From contig NZ_VDES01000001.1 of NCBI RefSeq assembly GCF_013607875.1, positions 724,316-788,315 on the forward strand: a stretch of 64,000 bases of DNA, given 5' to 3'. This DNA is from Blastomonas ursincola (GTDB lineage: Bacteria > Pseudomonadota > Alphaproteobacteria > Sphingomonadales > Sphingomonadaceae). The position numbers and the translations under genes were made by a program. Below are positions 44,601 through 54,388 of the stretch, one piece after another (positions within the stretch are counted from its first letter, which is position 1; each line of letters opens with the position of its first letter). The notes below the pieces were generated by a model. That model searched no databases and was not told where the DNA came from. It was given only the letters and a program-made list of their open reading frames with translations.

Positions 44601-45922
44601 CCCTGCGTGCCGCGCCGACGTTCTGGCTGATGTTGCTGATGCTGCTCGCCGGCGGCCTGGCCGTGGCCAGGCCAGCGGTGGCACAGGTGCGCGATGACGA
44701 CACGGTCACCTATACCGTGCGCAAGGGCGACACGCTGATCCAGCTGGCCCGCGATTACATGCTGCGCGAGACCGACTGGAAGGAAGTCCAGCGGATCAAC
44801 CGCGTGGCCGATCCCTACAAGCTGCCGATCGCCAGCCAGCTGTCACTGCCGATCCATCTGCTGCGATCGCGCCCGGCCAGCGCGACGATCGCCGCGTTTC
44901 GCGGCCAGGCGCTCGCATCGGTAGCCAATGCTCCACTGCGCAGCGTTGCCATGGGTCAGGCACTGGGCGAAGGCGCGCGCGTGACCACCGGGCCTGCCTC
45001 CTCGCTCTCGCTGTCGCTGACCGATGGTTCGGTCATCACCCTGCCGTCCAACAGCGCGCTGAGAATCGGGCGGCTGCGCAAGCTGCTGATCACCGACAGC
45101 ATCGATTACGACCTGACGCTGGAGACCGGATCGGCCCGTAGCCGTGTTACGCCGTTCCGCAACCGCGACGACCGCTTCCGCCTGCGCAACCCGATTGCGG
45201 TGTCCGCCGTCCGCGGAACCGATTTCCGCACGCATTTCGATGCCGGCACCGAAACCTCTCGATCCGAGCTCATCGAGGGCGGCATTGCGCTGAAGGCGAG
45301 ATCGGCCGAGGAGACACAGCTCGCGCCCGAGTTCGGCGCGGTGATCGGCAGCAGCGGCGCCATTGCCGTCGAGCCCTTGCTGCCCGCGCCGCAACTGATC
45401 GGCGGAGCAGGTGTCCAGCGCGCTCCGATGGTTGCCTTTACGGTGCAGCCCGTGGCCGGTGCGCAAGCCTATCGGTTGCAGATAGGCCGCGACAGCGGTT
45501 TTGTGGACATTGTCGAGGATGTGTCCGGCAACAGCCCGGATTTTACTGTGCCCTCGCTCGGGAATGGCCGCTATTTTGCCCGGTTCACGGCGATTGCCGC
45601 ATCGGGACTGGAAGGCCTGCCCGGCACCATCGCCTTCCGGCGGAGGCTGGCCACCGCCACCCAGCCGGCGGTGCCCGGTCAGGATGGCTATGTCTTCCGA
45701 TGGATTGGTTCCGGCGAGGGCATGCGGCGCTACCGCTTCCAGTTGCGCCGCGAGGACAGCCCGAGTTGGCTGGTCGATGAAGCGGGGCTGGCCGGATCTT
45801 CGATCATCTTGAGCGACCTGTCGCCAGGCCGTTACCTCTGGCGGGTCGGCACGACGACGCACAGCGAAGACGAGACCGATACCGACTGGACCGCGATGGA
45901 GAGCTTCGTCCTTGGTGAATGA
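44597..45922 (+). CDS. Secreted LysM plus FecR-domain protein
   Basis: A 441-residue exported protein. A signal peptide (residues 1-30, ending AVA-Q) is followed by a LysM peptidoglycan-binding domain (about 36-88: YTVRKGDTLIQLARDYM) and a FecR domain (about 115-225: SLSLSLTDGSVITLPSNSALRIG, VSAVRGTDFRTHFD). The remaining half has two fibronectin-like beta repeats (AYRLQIGRDSGF, YRFQLRREDSPSW). It is coupled to the response regulator upstream and overlaps the CHASE2 kinase start downstream. It probably binds the cell wall and relays a periplasmic state to the kinase. Confidence 0.9.
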   Translation: MTLRAAPTFWLMLLMLLAGGLAVARPAVAQVRDDDTVTYTVRKGDTLIQLARDYMLRETDWKEVQRINRVADPYKLPIASQLSLPIHLLRSRPASATIAAFRGQALASVANAPLRSVAMGQALGEGARVTTGPASSLSLSLTDGSVITLPSNSALRIGRLRKLLITDSIDYDLTLETGSARSRVTPFRNRDDRFRLRNPIAVSAVRGTDFRTHFDAGTETSRSELIEGGIALKARSAEETQLAPEFGAVIGSSGAIAVEPLLPAPQLIGGAGVQRAPMVAFTVQPVAGAQAYRLQIGRDSGFVDIVEDVSGNSPDFTVPSLGNGRYFARFTAIAASGLEGLPGTIAFRRRLATATQPAVPGQDGYVFRWIGSGEGMRRYRFQLRREDSPSWLVDEAGLAGSSIILSDLSPGRYLWRVGTTTHSEDETDTDWTAMESFVLGE

Positions 45923-48131
45923 GCCGAGGAAGGGCGCAGCTGGCGGATCGGCAGGATTGCGCCGTCGCTTCCATATCGAGTGGGTCTGGGTCACGGCGCT
46001 CTCGTCGGTGCTCGTGATCGCCGCTTTGCTCGGTGGCTGGACGCGCCCCGCCGACGATCTGCTCTACGATGCCGCGATGCGCGCCGCCCCGGCCGAGGCC
46101 GATCCGGATATCCTGATCGTCGCGATCGACGAGCCGAGCCTGGCCGCGCTGGGCCGCTGGCCCTGGCCGCGCCGCCTGCATGCGGAATTGCTCCAGCGGC
46201 TCGCCGATGCGGGTCCGCAATCGGTAGCGATGGACCTGCTGCTGACCGAGCCTTCCGCCGATGACCCTGCGCTGGCCGAAGCCATGCAGCGCCTCGGCGT
46301 GCGTCTCCCGGTGCAATTCCTCGTCCCCGGTCGCAACGGCCAGGCCTTCGAGCGGATCGATCCGGTGGACGCACTTGCCAGGAGGGCCGCTGCCATCGGC
46401 CATGCGAACACGCAAATCGACGCCGACGGCACCGTGCGCGCTGCGGCGCTGTGCTTTTGCGCCACGGAAGATAGCGCACCGCTGCCGCACCTGATGGCAC
46501 TGAGCGGACAGGCCGCCGATTGCGATGCGGCACGGCGGCTGCGCTTTGCTCCACCCGAAAGCTTTGCGACCATTTCCTATGTCAGCGTGCTGCGCGGCGA
46601 GGTGCCGCAAGCTCTCCTCGCCGGCCGCAGGGTGCTGATCGGCATGACAGCGCAGGGCCTGGGCGATCGCTATCCCGTGCCTGTATCCGATGGCGGCAAC
46701 ATGCCGGGGGTGGAGATCAACGCGAACATCGCCAATGCCCAGTTGCAGGATGGCTGGGTGCATTCGCTCCCGCGCCCGCTGCAGATCGCCCTCGCCCTTG
46801 CTCCGGCCTGGCTGCTGATGCTCGGCTTCTGGCGCATCCGCCCGCGCGCCGCGAGCCTGCTCGCGATCGGACTGATGCTGGCGACACTGATGCTCAGTAC
46901 TGCGGCACTGGCGGCGAACTGGTGGATCGCGCCCGGCCCCGCACTGCTGGGGATAGCGCTTGTCTATCCGCTATGGGGTTGGCGCAGGCTGCAGGCGACC
47001 AGCGATTATATGCGCAGCGAGCTCGCCCGGCTCGAGAACGAAGAGTCGCTTCCCCTCACCCGCTCCATGGCAGGCGATAGCGACCATGTGACCCGTCAGG
47101 CCGAACAGCTGGCCGGCGCGATCGCCCAGTTGCGCGATCTCAAGCGGCTGGTCGGCGATGCGCTGGCGGGCTTGCCCGATCCGGCCCTGGTCAGCGATCT
47201 GGCGGGTCGTATCGTGCTCACCAATGCTGCAGCAACGTCCGCTTTCGGCGACGGGCTGCTCGGGGCGGAGGTCGATGGTCTGCTTGCCGATATTGCCGAG
47301 GCGGCAGCACGCAAGCCGGTCGCGGCCTATCTCGCCAACCCGGACAGCGGCCATATCGAGTTCGAGGCAAGCGACGGCCGCGCGTTCGTGCTGCGCCGCG
47401 CTGCGATTGTCGGCGCCGATGGACAGCCGCGCGGGCGGATCGATTATCTTACCGACATCACTGTCATCGCCCATGCGCGGCGCGAGCGCGAGCGGGTGCT
47501 ACAACTGCTGTCGCATGACATGCGCGCGCCCCAGGCTGCGATCCTGGCCCTGCTGGCGACAGATGGTGACACGGTCGACCGAGCGCGCATCGCACGGCAT
47601 GCGCGCCAGACGCTAACCCTCGCCGACAGCTTCGTCGATCTCGCCCGCATGCAGGAGCGGGGTTTCGATCCCGAGCCGGTGATCGCGGCGGACCTTGCCA
47701 GCGAGGCCGCCGACAGCCTGTGGCCGATCGCCCAGCAGCGGGGTGTGCAGATCCGCGTCATCGACGAAAGCGACTGCGCCTTTGTCGCTGCCGAACGCGA
47801 AAGCCTGTTCCGCGCCATCGTCAATCTGATCGACAATGCGGTGAAGTACAGCCCCGATTCCGGCACGGTCACGGTGCAGATAGAACGCGTGTCGGGGCAG
47901 GTGCGGCTGAGCATTCGCGATCAGGGCAAGGGCATCAACCCGGAGATCATGCCGCACCTGTTCGAACGCTTTGCCAGCGAGAATGCCGGTCACGCCGTCA
48001 AGGGCATCGGGCTGGGTCTCAACTATGTCGCGGCCGTGGTGCAGCGCCATGGCGGCGCGATTGCTGCGCACAATGCTGCAGACGGCGGCGCGGCATTCGA
48101 GCTGACGCTGCCGCTGGACGATCCCGACTAG
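45915..48131 (+). CDS. CHASE2-domain sensor histidine kinase
   Basis: A 738-residue membrane kinase. After an N-terminal helix (about residues 20-37) comes a periplasmic CHASE2 domain (about 40-290: DDLLYDAAMRAAPAEADPDI, DEPSLAALGRWPWPR, LIGMTAQGLGDRY), then three membrane helices (about 290-350), a PAS-like segment (ALVSDLAGRIVLTNAA), and the kinase core with His534 in LLSHDMRAPQ, N box LIDNAVKYS and GIGLGLNYV. The GTG at 45915 is preferred over TTG at 45912; it overlaps the LysM/FecR gene. Its stop codon region overlaps the convergent lipoprotein gene by 4 bp. Confidence 0.92.
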   Translation: MNEPRKGAAGGSAGLRRRFHIEWVWVTALSSVLVIAALLGGWTRPADDLLYDAAMRAAPAEADPDILIVAIDEPSLAALGRWPWPRRLHAELLQRLADAGPQSVAMDLLLTEPSADDPALAEAMQRLGVRLPVQFLVPGRNGQAFERIDPVDALARRAAAIGHANTQIDADGTVRAAALCFCATEDSAPLPHLMALSGQAADCDAARRLRFAPPESFATISYVSVLRGEVPQALLAGRRVLIGMTAQGLGDRYPVPVSDGGNMPGVEINANIANAQLQDGWVHSLPRPLQIALALAPAWLLMLGFWRIRPRAASLLAIGLMLATLMLSTAALAANWWIAPGPALLGIALVYPLWGWRRLQATSDYMRSELARLENEESLPLTRSMAGDSDHVTRQAEQLAGAIAQLRDLKRLVGDALAGLPDPALVSDLAGRIVLTNAAATSAFGDGLLGAEVDGLLADIAEAAARKPVAAYLANPDSGHIEFEASDGRAFVLRRAAIVGADGQPRGRIDYLTDITVIAHARRERERVLQLLSHDMRAPQAAILALLATDGDTVDRARIARHARQTLTLADSFVDLARMQERGFDPEPVIAADLASEAADSLWPIAQQRGVQIRVIDESDCAFVAAERESLFRAIVNLIDNAVKYSPDSGTVTVQIERVSGQVRLSIRDQGKGINPEIMPHLFERFASENAGHAVKGIGLGLNYVAAVVQRHGGAIAAHNAADGGAAFELTLPLDDPD

Positions 48132-48667
48132 CGCGTGCCCTTGCGAGCGATCTGGACGCTGCCCGGGCCGACATCCAGCCGGTCGACGGCAGCGCTGACC
48201 AGATGCGGCAGGCTGTCGGTGAGCCGCGCCCTGCAGTGAAATTCGGAAGCGTCGCTCGCAAAGGCGACATCGCCCGTCACGCGCTCGGTCAGCGTGATCG
48301 TCAGCCGATGGTCGCTTCTGGCGCAGCCGCTGTTGTTGCTGCGATCCGCTGCCGGGGCGATGGTGCCTGCAACCTTGCCCAGATCATCGCCAGCCTTGAC
48401 CGCGATGCTCGCCGGACGTTCGGCCAGCGTCACCGCGAGCAGATAGTCCCCCCCTGCCTGCTGGTTCCAGCCGCGCTGGCGCAGTGCGGCTGTGACCATG
48501 TCGCGCGCCTGGCCGGGAAAGATGTCACCGTCATCGGACATGGCGACCAGTTCGAAGCTGGCGCGCGGCGGCAGCGGCCGCGGCGCGGTGGCATCGACCC
48601 GCGTCACCACCGGCGCGGCGCACCCCACCAGCAACAATGCCGCGACAAGCGCCGACGCGCGGATCAT
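48128..48667 (-). CDS. Hypothetical lipoprotein
   Basis: A 179-residue protein with a lipobox LLLVGC (Cys16). The mature part contains FPGQARDMVTAALRQRGW and DYLLAVTLAERPASI, resembling DUF4136-like envelope lipoproteins, then a C-terminal part with HRLTITLTERVTGD. Start ATG 48667 overlaps the M20 peptidase stop. It is convergent to the CHASE2 kinase and ends within its stop codon. Function is unknown. Confidence 0.8.
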   Translation of the reverse strand: MIRASALVAALLLVGCAAPVVTRVDATAPRPLPPRASFELVAMSDDGDIFPGQARDMVTAALRQRGWNQQAGGDYLLAVTLAERPASIAVKAGDDLGKVAGTIAPAADRSNNSGCARSDHRLTITLTERVTGDVAFASDASEFHCRARLTDSLPHLVSAAVDRLDVGPGSVQIARKGTR

Positions 48668-49920
48668 TTCTTCGTCCAGTCGAGATTGGCCACCGCGACC
48701 ACCAGCGCCAGGCCGGACGAGAGCCCGTTGATGAAGGCGTTGCGCTCGATGTTGACATATTCATCGACCGAATGCGCGCGGCCACCGCCGCCGCCCGAAC
48801 CGATGGTGATCGCCGGGATGCCCAGGCTCATCGGAATATTGGCATCGGTCGAGGAGGCCTGGAGCTGGGTTTCGAAGCCGTGATCGGCGAGCACCTTGCG
48901 GCTGGTGACGACCAGCGGATGGGTATCCGCCGTGCTGCCCGCAGGCCGGTCGCCGATCCGCTTCTTCTCGGCCGCGATCGTCCCGACATTGGTCGAGCGG
49001 GCGTAGTTTTCCGCCGTCACTGCCTCATCGACGATCGCCAGGAAGCGCTGCTCGAGCCGGTCTAGCGCCTTGGGATCGGGCGAGCGCATGTCGACCTGAA
49101 GCTCGATGCGGTCGGGGATCGAGTTGACCGAGGTGCCGCCCGAGACGACACTGGCGGCATAGCTGGTGCGCGGGTTCGCGGGCACATCGGTCTCGTACAG
49201 GCGGCGCACGGTATCGGCCATCGCGACCATGGGGTTGACGATGCCGAACGCGCCATAGCTGTGCCCGCCGGGGCCGGTGAACGCGACATTGTAGCGCTTG
49301 GAACCCACCGCCTGGTTGACGATGCGCGACGGATCGGACCCGTCGACCGAGACGAACGCGGCGATCCGGTCCTTGTAGGCGTTCTTGGTGAACAGGAAGC
49401 GTACACCGCGCAGATCGCCCGGTCCCTCCTCGCCCACGGTCGCGACGAACAGGATGTCGTGCTTCGTTTCCACCTTGGCGGCATTCATCGCGCGGATCCA
49501 GGCGAGCAGGCCAGTGAGACCGACCGTATCGTCGCCGACGCCCGGCGCGTTCAGCGTATTGCCCTCGCGCCGCACCTTCACATCGGTGCCCTTGGGGAAA
49601 ACGGTGTCGAGATGCGCGGTGATCGCGACCAGCGGCCCGCCCGCCGGGGCCGTCCCGCGCCGGATGCCGGTGACATTGCCCTCGGCATCGATCGCGACCT
49701 CGGCGAGCCCCAGCGCCTTGAACTGCTGCTCGAAATAGGCCGCACGCGCCTGTTCGCCGAACGGCGGCGCGGGGATTTCGGTGATGGTGATCAGTTCCTT
49801 GACGATCCGGTCATAATCGCCCGCCAGCGCGGTCTTGGCGGCACCAGCATCCTGCGCGAGTGCGGGGGCGACAAGGCTGGCGCTGAGCGCGAGCGTGGCG
49901 ATGAAACGGCGGATGGTCAT
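48664..49920 (-). CDS. M20-family metallopeptidase, secreted
   Basis: A 418-residue exopeptidase-like enzyme with a signal peptide (about residues 1-22, ending ALA-Q). The di-zinc ligands appear in ITAHLDTVFP, GVGDDTVGLTG, the catalytic Glu pair in VGEEGPGDLRG, and a late His in RAHSVDEYV. A dimerisation domain lies between. It resembles PepT-like tripeptidases and would act in the periplasm. The ATG at 49920 has AAGGGGAA upstream and is preferred over the longer frame. Confidence 0.9.
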   Translation of the reverse strand: MTIRRFIATLALSASLVAPALAQDAGAAKTALAGDYDRIVKELITITEIPAPPFGEQARAAYFEQQFKALGLAEVAIDAEGNVTGIRRGTAPAGGPLVAITAHLDTVFPKGTDVKVRREGNTLNAPGVGDDTVGLTGLLAWIRAMNAAKVETKHDILFVATVGEEGPGDLRGVRFLFTKNAYKDRIAAFVSVDGSDPSRIVNQAVGSKRYNVAFTGPGGHSYGAFGIVNPMVAMADTVRRLYETDVPANPRTSYAASVVSGGTSVNSIPDRIELQVDMRSPDPKALDRLEQRFLAIVDEAVTAENYARSTNVGTIAAEKKRIGDRPAGSTADTHPLVVTSRKVLADHGFETQLQASSTDANIPMSLGIPAITIGSGGGGGRAHSVDEYVNIERNAFINGLSSGLALVVAVANLDWTKK

Positions 49921-49942
49921 GTGTTCCCCTTGCTCAATCCTG

Positions 49943-50045
49943 ACTCCCCTCCCTGCAAGGGAGGGGTTGGGGGTGGGTAATGCGTCCAGGCGCAAACGTG
50001 GCGCAGACGACCCACCCCTGCCCCTCCCTGGCCAGGGAAGGGACC
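49943..50045. repeat. Palindromic GC-rich repeat, family B copy 2
   Basis: Two inverted hairpin modules: CTCCCCTCCCTGCAAGGGAG(GGG) followed by GGGTGGG, and CCCACCCC followed by CCCCTCCCTGGCCAGGGAAG. The same elements occur at about 63.6 kb and, in a variant form, at 7.75 kb. It sits between the M20 peptidase and the small membrane protein genes. Confidence 0.75.
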
Positions 50046-50055
50046 ACCTTTTTTA

Positions 50056-50229
50056 TCAATCCCGCGTCAGCAGGAAATAGATCACATAGAACCACGAAAA
50101 GAAGCCGTGGATGATCGCCCAGAGCACCGATTTGTGCGCGGTATAGCTGATTGCGATGGCGAGCGCGCTGCCAAAGCCGACGCCGTTGCGAACGACCTCC
50201 TTCTGGACGATGACCCGGCGTTCGCTCAT
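50056..50229 (-). CDS. Small membrane protein coupled to DAHP synthase
   Basis: A 57-residue protein: a polar, basic start ([15 protein letters not shown]) followed by two likely hydrophobic segments ([14 protein letters not shown] and [20 protein letters not shown]) and RD at the end. Its ATG overlaps the DAHP synthase stop (ATGA), giving translational coupling. I do not recognise a function. Confidence 0.75.
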   Translation of the reverse strand: MSERRVIVQKEVVRNGVGFGSALAIAISYTAHKSVLWAIIHGFFSWFYVIYFLLTRD

Positions 50230-51599
50230 GCCGCCTTCCGGGTGGAGGCTGCGACCTCGGCATTCAGCATCTCGGCCACCTCGAAGGCGACTTCGAGCGA
50301 CTGGGCAGCGTTGAGCCGCGGGTCGCAATGCGTGTGATAGCGGTCGCCCAGCGCCTCGTCGGTGATCGCGATCGCGCCGCCGGTGCATTCGGTGACATTC
50401 TGACCGGTCATCTCGATATGGATGCCGCCGGCATGCGTGCCCTCAGCGCGGTGAACGGCGAAGAAGCCGCGCAACTCGGCCATGATCCGCTCGAACGGCC
50501 GCGTCTTGAAGCCGCTTTCGGACTTGACGACATTGCCGTGCATCGGGTCGCACGACCAGATGACCGGATGGCCCTCCTTCTTCACCGCACGCACCAGCGG
50601 GGCGAGCCCTGCTTCGACCTTGTCGTGCCCGAAACGGCTGATCAGCGTCATCCGGCCCGGAATGCGCGCGGGGTTGAGCGTGTCGAGCATGTTCAGCAGC
50701 GCATCGGTGCTCAGGCTCGGCCCGCACTTGATGCCGATCGGGTTGCCGATGCCGCGCAGGAACTCGACATGCGCCGATCCCTCGAACCGGGTACGGTCGC
50801 CGATCCACAGGAAATGCGCCGAGGTATCGTACCAGTCGCCGGTCAGCGAATCGCGCCGGGTCATCGCTTCCTCGAACGGCAGCAGCAGCGCCTCGTGGCT
50901 GGTGTAGAAGCTGGTGCCCTGAAGCTGCGGCACGGTATCGGTGCTGATGCCGCAGGCGCGCATGAAGTCCATCGCCTCGCTGATCCGGTCCGCCGTCTCG
51001 GCATAGCGCTCGGCCCAGGGGCTGCGGCCCATGAAATCGTGCATCCACTGCTGCACCTGCTGCAGGCTGGCATAGCCGCCGCTGGCAAAGGCGCGCAGCA
51101 GGTTGAGCGTCGCCGCGCTCTGCGAATAGGCGCGGACCATGCGCGCGGGATCGGGCTCGCGCGTTGCCGCCTCGAACTCGATGCCGTTGATATTGTCGCC
51201 GAAATAGCTGGGCAGCTCGAGTTCGCCCTGCTTTTCGGTCGGGGCGGAGCGCGGCTTGGCGAACTGGCCCGCCATGCGGCCGAGCTTCACCACCGGGCGC
51301 TTCGAGGCAAAGGTCATCACCACCGCCATCATCAGCAGCACGCGGAAGGTGTCGCGAATGTTGTTGGGGTGGAATTCGGCAAAGCTCTCGGCGCAATCGC
51401 CGCCCTGCAGCAGGAACGCCTCGCCAGCGGCGACGCGCGCGAGTTCCTTCTCCAGGCTGCGCGCTTCGCCCGCAAAGACCAGCGGCGGATAGGTCTTGAG
51501 CGTGGCCTCGGCATCGGCCAGCGCAGCGGCATCGCGATACGCCGGGATATGCCGCGCCTCATGGGTTCGCCAGCTATCGGGGGTCCACTTGCCTGCCAC
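50226..51599 (-). CDS. aroG: 3-Deoxy-7-phosphoheptulonate synthase, class II (plant/microbial type)
   Basis: A 457-residue enzyme for the first step of the shikimate pathway (PEP plus erythrose 4-phosphate). Class II signatures include [56 protein letters not shown] and WSCDPMHGN, with the metal ligands Cys, His, Glu and Asp in these motifs. The GTG at 51599 is preceded by GGAG with 8-bp spacing, so the longer frame and the GTG three codons earlier are less likely. Confidence 0.95.
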   Translation of the reverse strand: MAGKWTPDSWRTHEARHIPAYRDAAALADAEATLKTYPPLVFAGEARSLEKELARVAAGEAFLLQGGDCAESFAEFHPNNIRDTFRVLLMMAVVMTFASKRPVVKLGRMAGQFAKPRSAPTEKQGELELPSYFGDNINGIEFEAATREPDPARMVRAYSQSAATLNLLRAFASGGYASLQQVQQWMHDFMGRSPWAERYAETADRISEAMDFMRACGISTDTVPQLQGTSFYTSHEALLLPFEEAMTRRDSLTGDWYDTSAHFLWIGDRTRFEGSAHVEFLRGIGNPIGIKCGPSLSTDALLNMLDTLNPARIPGRMTLISRFGHDKVEAGLAPLVRAVKKEGHPVIWSCDPMHGNVVKSESGFKTRPFERIMAELRGFFAVHRAEGTHAGGIHIEMTGQNVTECTGGAIAITDEALGDRYHTHCDPRLNAAQSLEVAFEVAEMLNAEVAASTRKAA

Positions 51600-51745
51600 G
51601 TCATTCACTCCAAAATATCTCCGGCAAGGTACGCCGGGCCGCGCCCCATAGCAATGTCGGGCGCAAAATGCAGCAGGCAATTGGCACTAATGTTCCAATG
51701 CGGGCCGCCAAGCCTTGCCTTTGATGTCGCAAAGACTCTAAGCGG

Positions 51746-52246
51746 ATGGCCATGGTTCCTCCCGACATCATCCCGTTCGCTGGCCGGTTCGAGGGGCGCA
51801 CGCATTATTTCGCGCTGCGCGTCTATTTCGAGGACACTGATTTTTCAGGCATTGTCTATCACGCCAATTACCTGCGCTATCTGGAGCGCGCCCGTTCGGA
51901 CATGCTGAGCGGCCTCGGCATCGACCAGCGCGGCACGTTCGAAACCGGCAATGGCGTCTATGCGGTCGCCGACATGGCGCTCAAGTTCGTGCGCCCGGCC
52001 AAGATGGACGATGCGCTGATCGTGATGAGCCAGGTCACAAGGCTGCGCGCTGCGGCGTGCATCATTCATCAACGAGTCATCCGGCGCAGCCAATTTGTCG
52101 TCGAATCGTTTGAGACACTGCTGGAGGCAGAGGTTACCGCTGCCTTCATCAACCCCGAGGGGCGCCCCATCCGCCAGCCGCGCGCCTGGGTGGAGGCGTT
52201 CAACACCATCCTTGCTACCGACCAGAAAGATCCGTCCCCGCTATGA
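51746..52246 (+). CDS. ybgC: YbgC/tol-pal associated acyl-CoA thioesterase
   Basis: A 166-residue hotdog thioesterase with the 4HBT signature VYFEDTDFSGIVYHANYLRYLERARSD split over the active-site Asp (DTDFSG) and Tyr-His. It opens the tol-pal cluster and overlaps tolQ by 4 bp. ATG at 51752 is an alternative start. Confidence 0.93.
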   Translation: MAMVPPDIIPFAGRFEGRTHYFALRVYFEDTDFSGIVYHANYLRYLERARSDMLSGLGIDQRGTFETGNGVYAVADMALKFVRPAKMDDALIVMSQVTRLRAAACIIHQRVIRRSQFVVESFETLLEAEVTAAFINPEGRPIRQPRAWVEAFNTILATDQKDPSPL

Positions 52247-52943
52247 TCGATACCATGGGCCTGACCCCCGATGCCGTCACCCTGTCGCCGCTCAAGCTGT
52301 TCATGCAGGCCGATCTCGTCGTCAAACTGGTGATGATCGGACTCGCGCTGGCCAGCATCTGGACGTGGACGATCATCATCAGCTTCGGGCTGAAGATCGC
52401 CAAGATCGGCAAGGACAACACCGCCTTCGAGCAGGATTTCTGGAAGGCGGGCGATATCGACGCGTTCTACAAGGCGCGCGGGCACGAGAAGCTGCCGAGT
52501 GCGCGCGTGCTCGCCGCCGGTGTCGCCGAGTGGCGGCGCACCACCAAGGGCCGCGTCACCGATCGCGACGGCGCGCGCCAGCGGCTCGCCACCGCGATGT
52601 CGTCGAGCGTGGGGCACGAGATCGACACCCTGTCCGATCGGCTGAATTTCCTCGCCACGGTCGGCTCGGTCGCACCGTTCGTCGGCCTGTTCGGCACAGT
52701 ATGGGGGATCATGCGCAGCTTCACCGCGATCGCCGCCGAGCAGAACAGCTCGCTCGCGGTCGTAGCACCGGGCATTGCCGAAGCGCTGTTCGCCACCGCG
52801 ATCGGGCTGTTTGCCGCGATCCCGGCGGTCATCGCCTATAACCGCTTCTCGCACCGGCTGAACAAGCTGGAGGGCAAGCTCTTCCGCTTCTCCGACGCGT
52901 TCCACGGCGAACTCAGCCGCGAGCTCGAAAAGGACAGCTTCTG

Positions 52944-52944
<1 letters not shown>
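52243..52944 (+). CDS. tolQ: Tol-Pal system protein TolQ
   Basis: A 233-residue inner-membrane protein of the ExbB/TolQ/MotA family. Helix 1 is around 24-48; the signature region GSVAPFVGLFGTVWGIM and GIAEALFATAIGLFAAIPAVIAYN form helices 2 and 3. With TolR it harnesses the proton gradient to energise TolA during cell constriction. Its stop abuts the tolR ATG. Confidence 0.96.
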
Positions 52945-53405
<461 letters not shown>

Positions 53406-53437
53406 CCGGCCAGGCAGAAAGGCTTACGAGCACAGGA

Positions 53438-54385
53438 ATGGAGAAAAGCGAGCGTCTTGGGCTTTCGGTGGCAGTGGTCGGCCATGTCGCGCTGTTTGCT
53501 GCGCTGTCGCTGGGCATTGCCAGCCGCAGCGAACTGAAGATGCCGGTCAAGCCGATCGAGGTGCAGCTGACCGACGAGGTGGGGCTCGAATCCCAATCGC
53601 CCACGCCCAATGTCGAGGCCGCAACCGCGACCGCCCCTGAAATCGCGCCCCAGGTCGAGAAAGCCGCGCCTGCTGCAGAGAGCGAGCCCGAACCTGCGCC
53701 GCCGCCTCCGGTCAAGCGGCCCGAGCCGCCCGCGCCCAAGGCTATCGAACGCCCTGCCCCGCCCAAGCCCAAGGCTGCCGAGAAGCCGCGCCCCGCGCCG
53801 GTGCCCAAGCCCGCACGCAGCACCCCGCCGCCGCCCGCCAAGCCGCAGCCCAAAGCGGCAGAGAAGCCCAGGCCCAAGGCCCCCGCCGACACGTCCGAGC
53901 GCCGCCGCCCCGACAAGCCGAAATCGACGCCAGCAGCCAAGCCGTCGGCCTCTTCGCCCGCCAAGGCCAGCCCCAACACCACCGCGCGCGCGCCGCGCAT
54001 CGGCAAGGATTTTCTCGAAGGCGTGACCGACAAGCCCTCGACCAGCCGCGCGCAGACCCCGCCTGCTGCTACCATCGGCCCGGCGGTGGTCGCCTCGCTG
54101 CAGCGCGAACTGCTGCGCCAGGTCAAGCCGCACTGGGTGCCCCCGACCGGCGCGGACGCGGAACTTCTGCGCACGCGAGTCGTCGTGAAGCTGGACGAGA
54201 GCGGCAATATCGTCGGCACGCCGCAGGCCACCACCACCGGCGTGAATGCGAGCAACCGCGCGCAGGAGGCGCTGCACAAGGAGCGCGCGATCGCTGCTGT
54301 CCGCCGCGCCGCGCCGTTCAAGTTCCCCGCGCAATATTATGCAGAATGGCAGACCATCGAGCCAACCTTCTATCTGGGATTGTAA
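53438..54385 (+). CDS. tolA: TolA-like energy transducer
   Basis: A 315-residue protein with an N-terminal membrane helix (AVVGHVALFAALSLGIA), a long Pro/Lys/Ala-rich rod (about 60-200) typical of TolA or TonB, and a small C-terminal domain with LRQVKPHWVPPTG, TRVVVKLDESGNIVGTP and APFKFPAQYY. It connects TolQR to Pal/TolB through the periplasm. The C-terminal domain resembles TonB/TolA domain III. The rod is longer in charged residues than E. coli's, but length is within range. Confidence 0.88.
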   Translation: MEKSERLGLSVAVVGHVALFAALSLGIASRSELKMPVKPIEVQLTDEVGLESQSPTPNVEAATATAPEIAPQVEKAAPAAESEPEPAPPPPVKRPEPPAPKAIERPAPPKPKAAEKPRPAPVPKPARSTPPPPAKPQPKAAEKPRPKAPADTSERRRPDKPKSTPAAKPSASSPAKASPNTTARAPRIGKDFLEGVTDKPSTSRAQTPPAATIGPAVVASLQRELLRQVKPHWVPPTGADAELLRTRVVVKLDESGNIVGTPQATTTGVNASNRAQEALHKERAIAAVRRAAPFKFPAQYYAEWQTIEPTFYLGL

Positions 54386-54388
54386 GCT

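Noticed and set aside
50328-51908. 526-codon frame antisense to DAHP synthase
   Set aside because: Shadow of a strongly conserved enzyme gene.
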